Below are positions 46,749 through 55,911 of a stretch of 64,000 nucleotides of DNA, in pieces. Source of the DNA: Chitinophagaceae bacterium. Lineage in GTDB: Bacteria > Bacteroidota > Bacteroidia > Chitinophagales > Chitinophagaceae. Position numbers and translations under genes: made by a program. The notes below the pieces were generated by a model. That model saw only the letters and a program-made list of their open reading frames with translations, was not told where the DNA came from and did not search any database. Location of the stretch: assembly GCA_016710165.1 (NCBI GenBank), contig JADJLJ010000001.1:1922001-1986000 (forward strand). Direction: 5' to 3'. Position 1 is the first letter of the stretch, and the number at the start of each line of letters is the position of its first letter.

Positions 46749-47333
46749 ATGAATAAGTCATTAAGTTTAATCTTGCTTATTGTTGGACAAATTCTATTTT
46801 ATTCATGCCATATTGCCCATGACAAGGAAATCATTTGTTATGACAATTTAAAAAAAGCAAGGGATTTAGCTTACAAAAATCCGGACAATAAAGCATCGCT
46901 AGACTCAGCACTAATCATCGTAAACCGGTGTATGAAGTGCGATTCAATTAAAGCGGCAGCAGTTGAATTAAAAATTCGCTTGTTAATTACGTTGGGTAAA
47001 TTCAAAGAAGGTTCCGACTTTATAGACTCATTACAAGTAACCGATTTTACTTATCCTTACAAGAAGAAATTATATCATGATAATTTTCTTGCTAGAAACT
47101 TTGCATCAAATAAAGACACAGTGAATCGTGACATGGTTTACAAACAAATGACCGCCTACCTGAACAGTTATATTAATAATAACAACCTAAAGTCAAAAGA
47201 ATTTCAGGAAGCCTTCACTGAATTAAATAGTCTAATGGAAAATTTAAATAATTCAGTGACAGATAGGCAAATTGAATCGCTAAAAATTAAATATCCTGAC
47301 GAGGTGAAATTTTTAGACTTCTTTAAGCATTAA
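46749..47333 (+). CDS. Predicted lipoprotein, helical (cassette 30)
   Basis: 194 residues. The ATG at 46749 opens a lipoprotein signal (LILLIVGQILFYSC). The mature region looks like short TPR-type helices (ARDLAYKNPDNKASLDSALI, IKAAAVELKIRLLITLGKF). Function unknown. Confidence 0.72.
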   Translation: MNKSLSLILLIVGQILFYSCHIAHDKEIICYDNLKKARDLAYKNPDNKASLDSALIIVNRCMKCDSIKAAAVELKIRLLITLGKFKEGSDFIDSLQVTDFTYPYKKKLYHDNFLARNFASNKDTVNRDMVYKQMTAYLNSYINNNNLKSKEFQEAFTELNSLMENLNNSVTDRQIESLKIKYPDEVKFLDFFKH

Positions 47334-47342
47334 GCTAGGGCT

Positions 47343-47582
47343 TCGCACAACATTGGTTTGGCGTAATTGGGGCGGACGTAATAACTTTCAGCTGCAGTAT
47401 ATATCCGGGCATTGGTCATCGGGTTGACCGTTAACTGTTCCGCCAGCGGTAGTTGGCTACGCTCGCAGTCCCGCTGGCTGGTTTTCGTTAATCAATTTAA
47501 TTTCGTTTCTTCAATAAAAATTTCGGGGTGGGCGGACACAGGGACAATTCCCCAACTACGCCAAGCCCCGGACGTAATACGC
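47343..47582 (+). other. attC-like site 30 (long, nested hairpin)
   Basis: 240 bp. R'' TCGCACAAC pairs with cassette 30 start GTTGTGCGA at 46698. Confidence 0.9.
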
Positions 47583-48356
47583 AAGCCAAAGATTCAGCAT
47601 CAGTTTCCTTTCATGTGTGCGGGGTGTTGACGTTTTCAGTTTCTAATACTTTCCGGTTAGGTAATGTTCCGTTGTTTCAGGGAATTTGGCTGCCGCTTCT
47701 GGCTTTTGTTACTCTCCGGTTGGGACAGGCTGAAAGAATTTAATCCCTTCTGCTTTTAAACATTTGGAATAGTGAGTGGCTTTTTTCTCCTATCCCCTGC
47801 CCTTTCTTTTGCTTTGGGCTCGGACGGGTTGGAAAATTAATCTGATCATCAGGCAGTGGTTTCTCTTTGATGCTTCCCGGTTTCTGCCGGCAGTACCGGT
47901 GTTCAATGGGTTTTTGTTTCAGGTATCTCTTTTTGGAAGGCGGTGGGGCAGGCTTTAGTGAAAGTAAAGCCTGTTCAGTTAATACCTGTCATTGTAGTTT
48001 CTGCTCTTTCTTAAACGACTTTGGGTGGACAACGGAACGATTTTCAGCTTTTAACAGTATTACGGGGTGATTCAGGGACTTCTTTTCAAAAGCTGTTTTC
48101 TTTGGTTAATCAGCAGTGAGCCCTGGCAGGTAATTCCCTTTTCTAAAGCATCTCAACTTTGGCCTGCGTATTACATGGGTTTGGCGCTATGGGGGCCGAC
48201 CGGTAAAATCTCAGCTTCGGTGCATATCCAGGCTTTGGCTATGGGCCGATCGTTAACTTAAAAGCCTTACGGCTTATTTAAAAATTTCGTTTCTTTATAT
48301 AAATCAACAACCGGGCGGACAAGGGTTAATTCCCCCACAGCGCCAAGCCCTGAACG
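47574..48356 (+). mobile_element. Cassette 31, no intact plus-strand gene (repeat family)
   Basis: 782 bp, start GTAATACGC. Nearly identical to cassette 18, 10.8 kb away. Its minus-strand frame is open through RPSPKQKKGQGIGEKSHSLF but is interrupted by one TGA where cassette 18 has CGA. Confidence 0.65.
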
Positions 48357-48360
48357 TCAG
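48166..48360 (+). other. attC-like site 31, interrupted at its 3' arm by an IS
   Basis: R'' GCGTATTAC pairs with GTAATACGC at 47574. The site runs to GCGCCAAGCCC, then the IS1182-like element begins where R' should be. A GTT core resumes beyond the IS at 50113. Confidence 0.8.
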
Positions 48361-48363
48361 ACT

Positions 48364-50104
48364 GTGAAAAAACTCTCCATCAGATAAAAATCATCTTGTA
48401 CAATTCAATGTAAAGCTTACAGCGGTTCATTTAAACAGCCCTTAAAAAAAGTAGTTGGTAGTTGTTGAAAATAAATGATGGCTTATTCTGCATGTATATC
48501 ATTTTGATAAAGCCGTTTTTAAAAGCACAGGCTATTTTAGTGTAGTCTGGTTGCCAGTTTTGGATCGCTTCAAGCATTTTTGCAAAGCCCAGTATATTTT
48601 TTGTTCGCAAAAAGTTGTAACAAAACATGATCAGGTTCATCTCTCCGTTTACTTTTTGAAGCCCCTTTAGCAAGGTGTGGGTAAAGCCAAAGTGACGTTT
48701 GATGGTGCCAAAGGGATGCTCTACAATGGCTTGCCTCCTTTTATAATATTGTGGGTTTTGTTTGATGTTGTTGTCATTGATCTCTACTGCATCCTGGTAT
48801 TCGCTGCGCTGTATAATGCGTTTGTTCAGTTTGGTGCATTGGCTTTTTAATGCACAGCTTTTACAGGCATCAGTACGGTAGGTCTTAAATCGAAAACTGG
48901 TTTCGTTGGCTTCGCCTTTTTTATTGTGCCAGGTACCAAGTGATGTAAGTACGGCTCCTGCAGGGCAGGTGTAACTATCGGTGGCTTTATCATAATCAAA
49001 ACTTTCGGCTAAAAATTCGTTTGCAATATGTTTTACACCAGGCTGTTCTTTATAGGCTACATGGGTTATCATGTTTTCCTGCTGGCAATGCTGTAACTCG
49101 GCTCCGGTATGGTAGCCTTTGTCGGCAAGTACCATCAGGCTATCTTCTTTTTGTAATTGCAAATTTTGTTTTGCCTGCGTAGCTGCCGTGTGTAAAGCTT
49201 TGCCATCATTGCTATTGGTGGCCTGGGTTTGTACTACCAGGTTGTGTTTATCGTCAACTGCATTTTGTACATTGTAGGCTACTTCCACAATACTTTTGGT
49301 AATCAGTATGCTGCGGCTGTCAGCATCGGTAGTGCTGATCTGTTTGTCGGTTGTATTGTTTAGCTGCTGTTGCAGCATATCGTATTTTATGGTGCGCTCT
49401 TTTAGTTTTTCAAGCCCTTGTTTTATTTTGTCTCGTTTGGGTTGAACCTCCTCTTTGCTTTGTGTTTGTTCTTCCTTATCCAGTTCATCAAGTTCCTGTA
49501 AATATTTTTCGGCCTTTTCTTTTATAAACTGCTGGTGCTTGTCTATTTTCTTTTGACTGTAATTGTTCTTTTTGCTGTTTACTGCTTTAAATTTGCTGCC
49601 GTCTACGGCAATGGTTGTTTTACCCAGTAGCCCGGCATCACCCAAAAAATGAACATACAGCCTGAACATCGATTGTAAAGCAACTCCATGAAGCTTTCGG
49701 AAATCAGCAATCGTATGATAATTGGGATGCAGCCCCCGGAGCAACCACTGTAACTCGATATTGCGACTGCACTCCCGTTCCAGCTTACGGCTGCTGCGAA
49801 CCTTGTTTAAATATCCATACAGGTAAAGTTTTAAAAGTACTTGTGGCCCATAGGACGGACGACCTTCGCTGCGTTCTGCTCCTTTTTGGAATCCAAGCTG
49901 TTGCAGATCAAGCTTATCAATAAAGGCATCTATCAGCCGTACCGGATTATCGACAGCCACCTGGTCTTCCAGTGTAGTAAAGTATGTTTGCTCTCGGAGT
50001 TGTCCTTGTATAAATTGCATGCATTCTTTTACACAAAAATCATACAGGGTTTGAAGCTATTAACATTGTGTGTATATTTAGAAATACAACGGGAGTTTTT
50101 TCAC
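48364..50104 (-). mobile_element. IS1182-family insertion sequence
   Basis: Bounded by 12-bp perfect inverted repeats GTGAAAAAACTC (48364-48375) and its complement (50093-50104), possibly slightly longer. It contains one minus-strand transposase. The right end coincides with a perfect palindrome ending in the next cassette core. No obvious target duplication could be assigned. Confidence 0.75.
48431..50020 (-). CDS. IS1182-family DDE transposase
   Basis: 529 residues, full length and uninterrupted. The N-terminal helical domain includes RPSYGPQVLLKLYLYGYLN. DDE residues lie in TIAVDGSKFKAVNS, VLADKGYHTGAEL and RQAIVEHPFGTIKRHFGF. A Cys-rich insert (CKSCALKSQC) and a Lys/Glu coiled-coil insertion are typical of the family. 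It is transcribed opposite to the cassettes. Confidence 0.92.
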   Translation of the reverse strand: MQFIQGQLREQTYFTTLEDQVAVDNPVRLIDAFIDKLDLQQLGFQKGAERSEGRPSYGPQVLLKLYLYGYLNKVRSSRKLERECSRNIELQWLLRGLHPNYHTIADFRKLHGVALQSMFRLYVHFLGDAGLLGKTTIAVDGSKFKAVNSKKNNYSQKKIDKHQQFIKEKAEKYLQELDELDKEEQTQSKEEVQPKRDKIKQGLEKLKERTIKYDMLQQQLNNTTDKQISTTDADSRSILITKSIVEVAYNVQNAVDDKHNLVVQTQATNSNDGKALHTAATQAKQNLQLQKEDSLMVLADKGYHTGAELQHCQQENMITHVAYKEQPGVKHIANEFLAESFDYDKATDSYTCPAGAVLTSLGTWHNKKGEANETSFRFKTYRTDACKSCALKSQCTKLNKRIIQRSEYQDAVEINDNNIKQNPQYYKRRQAIVEHPFGTIKRHFGFTHTLLKGLQKVNGEMNLIMFCYNFLRTKNILGFAKMLEAIQNWQPDYTKIACAFKNGFIKMIYMQNKPSFIFNNYQLLFLRAV

Positions 50105-50117
50105 AAACTCCCGTTGT
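50086..50117. other. Perfect 13-bp palindrome at cassette 32 boundary
   Basis: ACAACGGGAGTTT (50086-50098) and its exact complement (50105-50117) flank a 6-bp loop. The right arm ends inside the core GTTGTACGC of cassette 32. It is either the IS end or a minimal attC-like hairpin. Confidence 0.7.
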
Positions 50118-50133
50118 ACGCAACCTTAATTCG

Positions 50134-50967
50134 ATGCACAAAGCCTTCATAATATTAACCACTTTCATTGCAAACGCTTCTTTTGGACAGAGTATTTCTG
50201 AAACGGCAATAACAATCTTTTCAAAAGAAAATCTCATTTCAAAAACTGTATCTAATCCCGTATTTATTAAGAACAAAATATTAGCGGAGCCGTACAGTGT
50301 TGACAGCATTGACTTTGGTGTAACAATTTATTTTGACATTTTTAATGACAACGGACAGGTTGGAATAGTAAGAGCCCTTGGTACATCAAAAGAGCCAGCG
50401 CCAGATTATCAAATTGTCGCTTATACAACAAACGACACAATATTTTTAAAAGAATAAGCCGAATTAACTACCAGCAAGACACTGTTGATGTAAAATCAAA
50501 AGCAACATCCGTTTTTTTTCTGTAGATACGACAAGAGCTTTAAGTTTCATAGAAAAGCATAATAAAAAGTACCAGTCTGCATTTACACTTGACGTTTTTT
50601 GAATAAGTCAGGTGAATTTGGCTCATTTGGTTTTTTGTGTGGTGGTTATATTCCTTACGTGACGGACGACGCTTATAAATTGGCGAAACTTATAAAAGAA
50701 AACGACACAACAACTTTAAAGATTTTAGCTTCTTCATTTTCTGCACAAGACAGAGCATACGGGTGTGCTGGACTTTTCTTTCTTCAATTGAGAGGGAAAA
50801 AAATATCTCAAAAGATGATTGATTTGATTAAGCTAAATCAGCAGTCCGAAATTAAAATTTACACATGTGGTGGGTGTATTATTGACAAAGAGCCACTTTC
50901 GATTGCACTTGAAAAATTAAAGCTCAAGGCATTGTATCAGCTTTTGATTAATTACAAGTTGCTGTGA
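50134..50967 (+). pseudogene. Secreted protein of unknown function in split frames (cassette 32)
   Basis: Frames 50134-50457 and 50599-50967, plus a third open stretch between (SVDTTRALSFIEKHNKKYQ), read as one protein of about 277 residues with a signal peptide (AFIILTTFIANASFGQ). Two one-base changes in homopolymers (near 50444 and at the T6 run near 50596) split it. The C-terminal part has a CGGYIPY...CGGCIID pattern. No known family. Confidence 0.65.
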
Positions 50968-50985
50968 CTGACACACAGAAAGGCA

Positions 50986-51185
50986 GCGTACAACATCAGG
51001 TTTTGTGCAATTGGGGGGACGTTGAAGCAATCATCGGCAGTGCATATCCAAGCTTTGGTTTCGGCGGACGTAATTCTGTTGGGCAGTAGTTCTTAACTTC
51101 GGCTTTTAGTTATAAATTTAGCTTCAGTTCCGGGCGGACAGTTGGTCAATTCCCCAACTGCACAAAGCCTCGGACGTTTGCTGCC
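50986..51185 (+). other. attC-like site 32
   Basis: 200 bp. R'' GCGTACAAC pairs with cassette 32 start GTTGTACGC at 50113, proving that the cassette begins right after the IS. Confidence 0.9.
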
Positions 51186-51234
51186 ATTTTTAACGACACT
51201 GCTAAATTAAACAAACGACTGACAAATCAAAAGT

Positions 51235-52089
51235 ATGGAGGGCTTAGTTTCAGCAGACAGATTTCATAGTAGACAACCGATTAGTTATTCGGTTGCTGAG
51301 CAGTTGCTTGAAATGCCTAGACTTAAAGTCATACAATTTCACGATATTAAACCGGACAAGACAACTTTAAATATTTTGAACGATGTGATTTTCAAAAGGC
51401 GAAAGGATATTACTTTAAGGGTTTATGGTTATCCAGACACTTGGGCAGACATTAGTTTCTTAAATCTACTCCCTGACTTGGAAAGATTTGATTGGGATAC
51501 AGCAGTATTTGGTTCTTATGAGCCCCTTTATAAATTAAACAGGCTAATTCACCTCGGACTAGGTTTCACTCAGCCTAAACCAAAAATCAGTTTAAAGTTT
51601 ATCGCTGATTTTAAAGACACCCTAGAAAGCTTAAATTTAGAAGGAGATTACAAAGATTTATTGACGACTATTCCGCAACTTGAAAATCTAAAAACAATTT
51701 GGTTGGTATCAACTAAACTGAAAGGTTTTGATTTTCTGCAAGGACTTCCGTTGGAAACAATTGGGAATTATGGCGGAAGAGTTGAAAGTTTTGAGTTTTT
51801 ACCAAAAATTCAATCTCTAAAAAAGTTATGGATTAAGACAAATTCAAAGATTGAAAACATTGACTTCATAGAGCATCTACCAAACCTTGAGGATATAGAA
51901 CTTCAATATGTCGCTAAGGTTACAAGGTTTCCGCAATGTAACCATCTTAAACATCTTAAAAGAATTTTTGCTTTTGAATGCAATAGACTTGAAGATATAA
52001 GCGAAGTGAAAAAATTGAACAACTGTGAAATATTTCTTTCAGGCAATAAATTGAAAGGACGACATTATAAAGTAGAACTGACGAAATAA
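51235..52089 (+). CDS. Leucine-rich-repeat-like protein (cassette 33)
   Basis: 284 residues with irregular LRR-type units (LERFDWDTAVFGSYEPLYKL, LNLEGDYKDLLTTIPQLENL, LEDIELQYVAKVTRFPQCNH). No signal peptide or membrane helix, so probably cytoplasmic. LRR solenoids usually bind proteins. The partner is unknown. Confidence 0.7.
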   Translation: MEGLVSADRFHSRQPISYSVAEQLLEMPRLKVIQFHDIKPDKTTLNILNDVIFKRRKDITLRVYGYPDTWADISFLNLLPDLERFDWDTAVFGSYEPLYKLNRLIHLGLGFTQPKPKISLKFIADFKDTLESLNLEGDYKDLLTTIPQLENLKTIWLVSTKLKGFDFLQGLPLETIGNYGGRVESFEFLPKIQSLKKLWIKTNSKIENIDFIEHLPNLEDIELQYVAKVTRFPQCNHLKHLKRIFAFECNRLEDISEVKKLNNCEIFLSGNKLKGRHYKVELTK

Positions 52090-52092
52090 AAC

Positions 52093-52297
52093 GGCAGCTA
52101 ACATCGGGTTTTGCGTCAACTTGGGCTGGACAAACAATCTTCAGCAGCAGTTCGCTAACAATCATTGGCTATGGGTGCGACCGTTTGCTAATTATTTTTA
52201 ATTAAAATTTATAAATTTCGTTTACTAATTTACATCCAGGCGGGGGCGGACACAGCTTCAAATACCCAAGATGCGCAAAGCCCTGGACGTTGTACGT
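52093..52297 (+). other. attC-like site 33
   Basis: 205 bp. R'' GGCAGCTAAC pairs with cassette 33 start GTTTGCTGCC at 51176 with one mismatch. Confidence 0.88.
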
Positions 52298-52424
52298 CAC
52301 CCTATTTCTAAAGCCTGCATAGTAATCAAAACCAAAAACTCTAATTTTGAGTGGCCCTAAAAATGGGTGAGCTTACAATTATAATATATTAATTAAGTTT
52401 TTTTCATTAAAATTATACGACACT

Positions 52425-53537
52425 ATGAGCGGAATACTTTTTTTCTTAATTATTGCGCTTATTCTTTTTATAATAATTAAATGGATCTATATTTTTCTTC
52501 GAGATTATAAGAGAATAGTCTTTATTTACAACAATTCATCTCCTAAAGAAGATGAGACTCTGTTTCTAATTTCAAATAGAATAATACAAAAATATAATAA
52601 AAGAATATTTATTTCAGTGATTATTATTATTTTATTATTCATTTATTTATTTATGTATTATAGAGCAGAGGTGATGGGAAAAAAGTCATATACAAATATC
52701 GATTATCTACTTCCAGCTATAATTATAATAATAATTACTCTTTTTGTTTTGTATTTAGTTTTAAACTTTTTAAGAATTAAGCCTGAAGATTTGAAGAATA
52801 AATATAGAAGTCCAGAAGTACTATCAGATGAAGAAACTAGTGAAAAAGAAATTAATGTAGAAGAGGCAATAACTGAACCAGGAATTAAGGGAGTCCTTTT
52901 GAAACTTATTGCAACTGAAGGAAACAATATTTCTGAAAATTATCGATGGTTATATGAACAATACAGATGGACTGAACTTGTTTTTACAATTTTGGCACAA
53001 TTCGTACCATTAGATTACTCAGACATTAGGCAGATTATAGAACAAATGGCCACACGAGGATTAATTGACTTGAAATCTTTGTCTGCCACCCGGTTTAATA
53101 ACACTCAGGAAATAGATAATAATCAAGAAGCAAATAAAATAAAATCATTTTTACTTGAAGTTGGATTTACAGAGGATTTAGCAAAACGAAGTGTTAGATG
53201 TATTTGTGAAGTTGCAACTGGATTAGGGGAACATTATAATGGCAAAATTCAATATTATATTCGAAGTTATGGGGAACAGTTGTTGAAAGACTTACCCAAT
53301 AAATTTCGTTTTAGCCAATTAAATAATGATGAAGTTAGAAATGCCTTCATTTACTGGATGCAAAATGTTTTAGATATGCCAATACCTATAAATATAAAAG
53401 CTATAAAGGAATTTGCCGAAATAAATAATGTAACTTTTGAGCTTCTAATTACAGAAGCAGATAATCTTGATATAAATTTATCATATCTTGATGATATGAT
53501 CCAATTGAATAAATTCAATGCAAAAAATAATGAATAA
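52425..53537 (+). CDS. Membrane-anchored helical protein (cassette 34, first gene)
   Basis: 370 residues. Hydrophobic helices at about 3-23 (ILFFLIIALILFIIIKWIYI), 60-78 and 90-112, then a cytoplasmic helical region (about 125-370) with no recognised domain. It lies 16 bp before the metallopeptidase-like gene in the same 2.8-kb cassette, so the two probably act together. The 120-bp leader after the cassette core is AT-rich and may hold a promoter. Confidence 0.72.
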   Translation: MSGILFFLIIALILFIIIKWIYIFLRDYKRIVFIYNNSSPKEDETLFLISNRIIQKYNKRIFISVIIIILLFIYLFMYYRAEVMGKKSYTNIDYLLPAIIIIIITLFVLYLVLNFLRIKPEDLKNKYRSPEVLSDEETSEKEINVEEAITEPGIKGVLLKLIATEGNNISENYRWLYEQYRWTELVFTILAQFVPLDYSDIRQIIEQMATRGLIDLKSLSATRFNNTQEIDNNQEANKIKSFLLEVGFTEDLAKRSVRCICEVATGLGEHYNGKIQYYIRSYGEQLLKDLPNKFRFSQLNNDEVRNAFIYWMQNVLDMPIPINIKAIKEFAEINNVTFELLITEADNLDINLSYLDDMIQLNKFNAKNNE

Positions 53538-53553
53538 AATATTAGAACTGTAA

Positions 53554-54792
53554 ATGCCCAAATTATTGATTTATAATGTTGAACAAGTCAAAAGCAAAAT
53601 CGTTGTTGATAAGCAATATTCTCTGAGAGAATTAAATGAAATATTTCCCCATTTCATTATTCCTGAAGGGGCTTCGTTAAGGCTTGATTATGCTCGTTGG
53701 AAAATCAAAGAAATGGACACAAAGATTGTATTTGTAGATAAATTACCAAAGAACCACATATCAAGTTTTAGTTCTGATGCGAATACAATATATATAGCGA
53801 TTAATCATCCTACTCTTAAAAAAAAGGAAATAAATTTTACACACTCTATTTTACACGAAATATTTCATGCTTCCATTTTTTATGATTTGTACTTCACTAA
53901 ATACCCAGATGAAGAATCAAGAATGCATGCAAGTATTATTAATGCGAAAGAAATGGGGAGTTCAAATTTTATTAAAATGAAGCTTTCCCTTGAAAAACAA
54001 ACTCAATTTAATGTTTATGAAGTTATTAATGAGTACAAATTATATTTACATAGAAATGATTTGATTGATGCTGATAAAGAAGCCACAAATTGGCTTAAAA
54101 ATAAAAAATTAGATAAGAAATATTTTAAACACTATTCATTACAGTATGCCGAATGCAAAGAAGCCTATGAAAAATTGATGGCCCATTACCAAACAACCTT
54201 AACGGAATCCGGCATTAGTTTGAAAGAGTTAAGGAATAGATGGAAAGTAAAGAAACCCTTTTGGCGTTCATATTGGGATAATTTTTCCAGTGGAATCGAA
54301 CCTGGATTCTTAAAAGATAAATTTTTTTCATTTCTTAGTAAAATGGGGGAAAATAAGAAACCTTTGGATACAGGTTTTATTAAAAAGAACAAATCAACAG
54401 ATATTAATATGAAGTTGTTTGAAGAGTTCATTAAAAAGAAAAAGATGGAACGAGATGAAGAGCATAAAAAATTCACCATGTCAATCTGGCCTCCAAAGAA
54501 TCGGTTTAAGCCATTGCCTTTAATTCCGATATCCCGAAGAAGAGAACAACAAGGGGGTAAATTTATCATTCGTGGCACCAAAGCAGAAAGAGTAAAACCC
54601 TGGTGGGAAAACCCTTTTCACCCAAAAATTTCTTCACCACAACCTGGTGGGGATTCATCTCTTTATAAATTAATTAAATTCCATGTTGGAATTGATGGGC
54701 CAATACAAATTATTAGAAATGGAAAAATTCGTTATGAAAATCAAGTTTGGGATGAGTATGGAATAGTTAAAATTAATAAAAACCATAATTAA
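53554..54792 (+). CDS. HExxH metallopeptidase-like protein (cassette 34, second gene)
   Basis: 412 residues, soluble. HSILHEIFHASIFYDLYF contains an HExxH zinc-peptidase motif (H101, E102, H105), with E142-type acidic residues downstream as candidate third ligand. The C-terminal 130 residues are basic and Pro/Trp-rich (KRRREQ-like, KPWWENPFHPK) and may be a separate module. The pairing with a membrane protein suggests regulated intracellular proteolysis or a toxin-like effector. Both are inference. Confidence 0.6.
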   Translation: MPKLLIYNVEQVKSKIVVDKQYSLRELNEIFPHFIIPEGASLRLDYARWKIKEMDTKIVFVDKLPKNHISSFSSDANTIYIAINHPTLKKKEINFTHSILHEIFHASIFYDLYFTKYPDEESRMHASIINAKEMGSSNFIKMKLSLEKQTQFNVYEVINEYKLYLHRNDLIDADKEATNWLKNKKLDKKYFKHYSLQYAECKEAYEKLMAHYQTTLTESGISLKELRNRWKVKKPFWRSYWDNFSSGIEPGFLKDKFFSFLSKMGENKKPLDTGFIKKNKSTDINMKLFEEFIKKKKMERDEEHKKFTMSIWPPKNRFKPLPLIPISRRREQQGGKFIIRGTKAERVKPWWENPFHPKISSPQPGGDSSLYKLIKFHVGIDGPIQIIRNGKIRYENQVWDEYGIVKINKNHN

Positions 54793-54909
54793 AATAAGAT
54801 CAGTTTTTGATTGGATTTTATAATCTTTTACCATATTACAATAACTTCAGGATAAATTCAACTTTAATAATCACTGTCATTCATTTTGACACACTATGAC
54901 GAAGTGCGA

Positions 54910-55107
54910 ACGTACAACATGGGGTTTTATGCAAGTTGGGCATGACCAGCAAACATCAACAAATTACAAATCCAAGCTTCAGTTCGGGCTGACGAATAAC
55001 TATCAACTTTTGTATTTAACTTCATCAAAATATTTTCAATCAGCAGCGGTTGTGGGCGGACGGAATTCTAATTCCCAACCTGCATAAAGCCCTGCTCGTT
55101 AGCGGTA
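54910..55107 (+). other. attC-like site 34
   Basis: 198 bp. R'' ACGTACAAC pairs with cassette 34 start GTTGTACGT at 52289. Confidence 0.9.
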
Positions 55108-55148
55108 ATGCCGAAACAGCTTCTCGGTTTCTATACTATTTTTGTCTT

Positions 55149-55844
55149 ATGCATTTCACACTCTTAAGTCCCATAAAAGTAGCTAAAACCAAAAAAGACG
55201 GGCCATTTCAAGGTTCTTTTGAAGCAAGGGTTCAACACATTCATACTTTCCAAGAACATGGCTTAGAGATTAAGAAACCAATAGAAACTTTCTTTAAATC
55301 GATACCAAAAGGTCAATATCAAGCAGAGATACCAAGCTTATTGCCGTTGACAAAGGAAGTTGCCGAGACCTATCTTAAATTTCAATCGATAATTACTCAT
55401 TGTATTACCAATGGTGAGGCAATAAATAATCAGCTTCGGGAACTGTTGCTTACATTTAAAGAACTAAAGCATAGCAAAGAAGAAATTATGCAGATGGATT
55501 TTATGGGCCTCCGTGGAGTATTTAGTGATTTTTTACACCACTATACGGCTATAAAAAAGGAACCAAACTTTAGCACCAAGGAACAGAGGAAAGGTTTGAC
55601 AAAAATGATGCATCAATTTATTTCTGACAGAAATATTTATACTCATGGTACTTTGCTTATTCAAAGGCCTGAAGAAATATTTGTAATAGATTATATTGAG
55701 GAAAAGAAGACGAAACAACGCTGCGAAATAACCCTTGCAATTTTACAATCGTTCCTTCAGGCATCTATTTTAATAAGAAATCTTTTACTTGAAGTAGGTA
55801 CATTCTATCGTAATTCAAAAAGAAATGAACCAACAAATTCATAG
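55149..55844 (+). CDS. HEPN-like protein (cassette 35)
   Basis: 231 residues, soluble and largely helical. FISDRNIYTHGTLL gives R161-x4-H166, the HEPN ribonuclease pattern. The same RN-x3-HG form occurs in the cassette 25 protein, although the rest differs. Start 55149 chosen, as an in-frame earlier frame runs through the attC site. A defence or toxin role is inferred. Confidence 0.58.
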   Translation: MHFTLLSPIKVAKTKKDGPFQGSFEARVQHIHTFQEHGLEIKKPIETFFKSIPKGQYQAEIPSLLPLTKEVAETYLKFQSIITHCITNGEAINNQLRELLLTFKELKHSKEEIMQMDFMGLRGVFSDFLHHYTAIKKEPNFSTKEQRKGLTKMMHQFISDRNIYTHGTLLIQRPEEIFVIDYIEEKKTKQRCEITLAILQSFLQASILIRNLLLEVGTFYRNSKRNEPTNS

Positions 55845-55911
55845 AATAATTGCGCAAAGGCACTACCGCTAACATGAACTGTGTAAAAAACCAAATAAAA
55901 TTTGATCTTTT

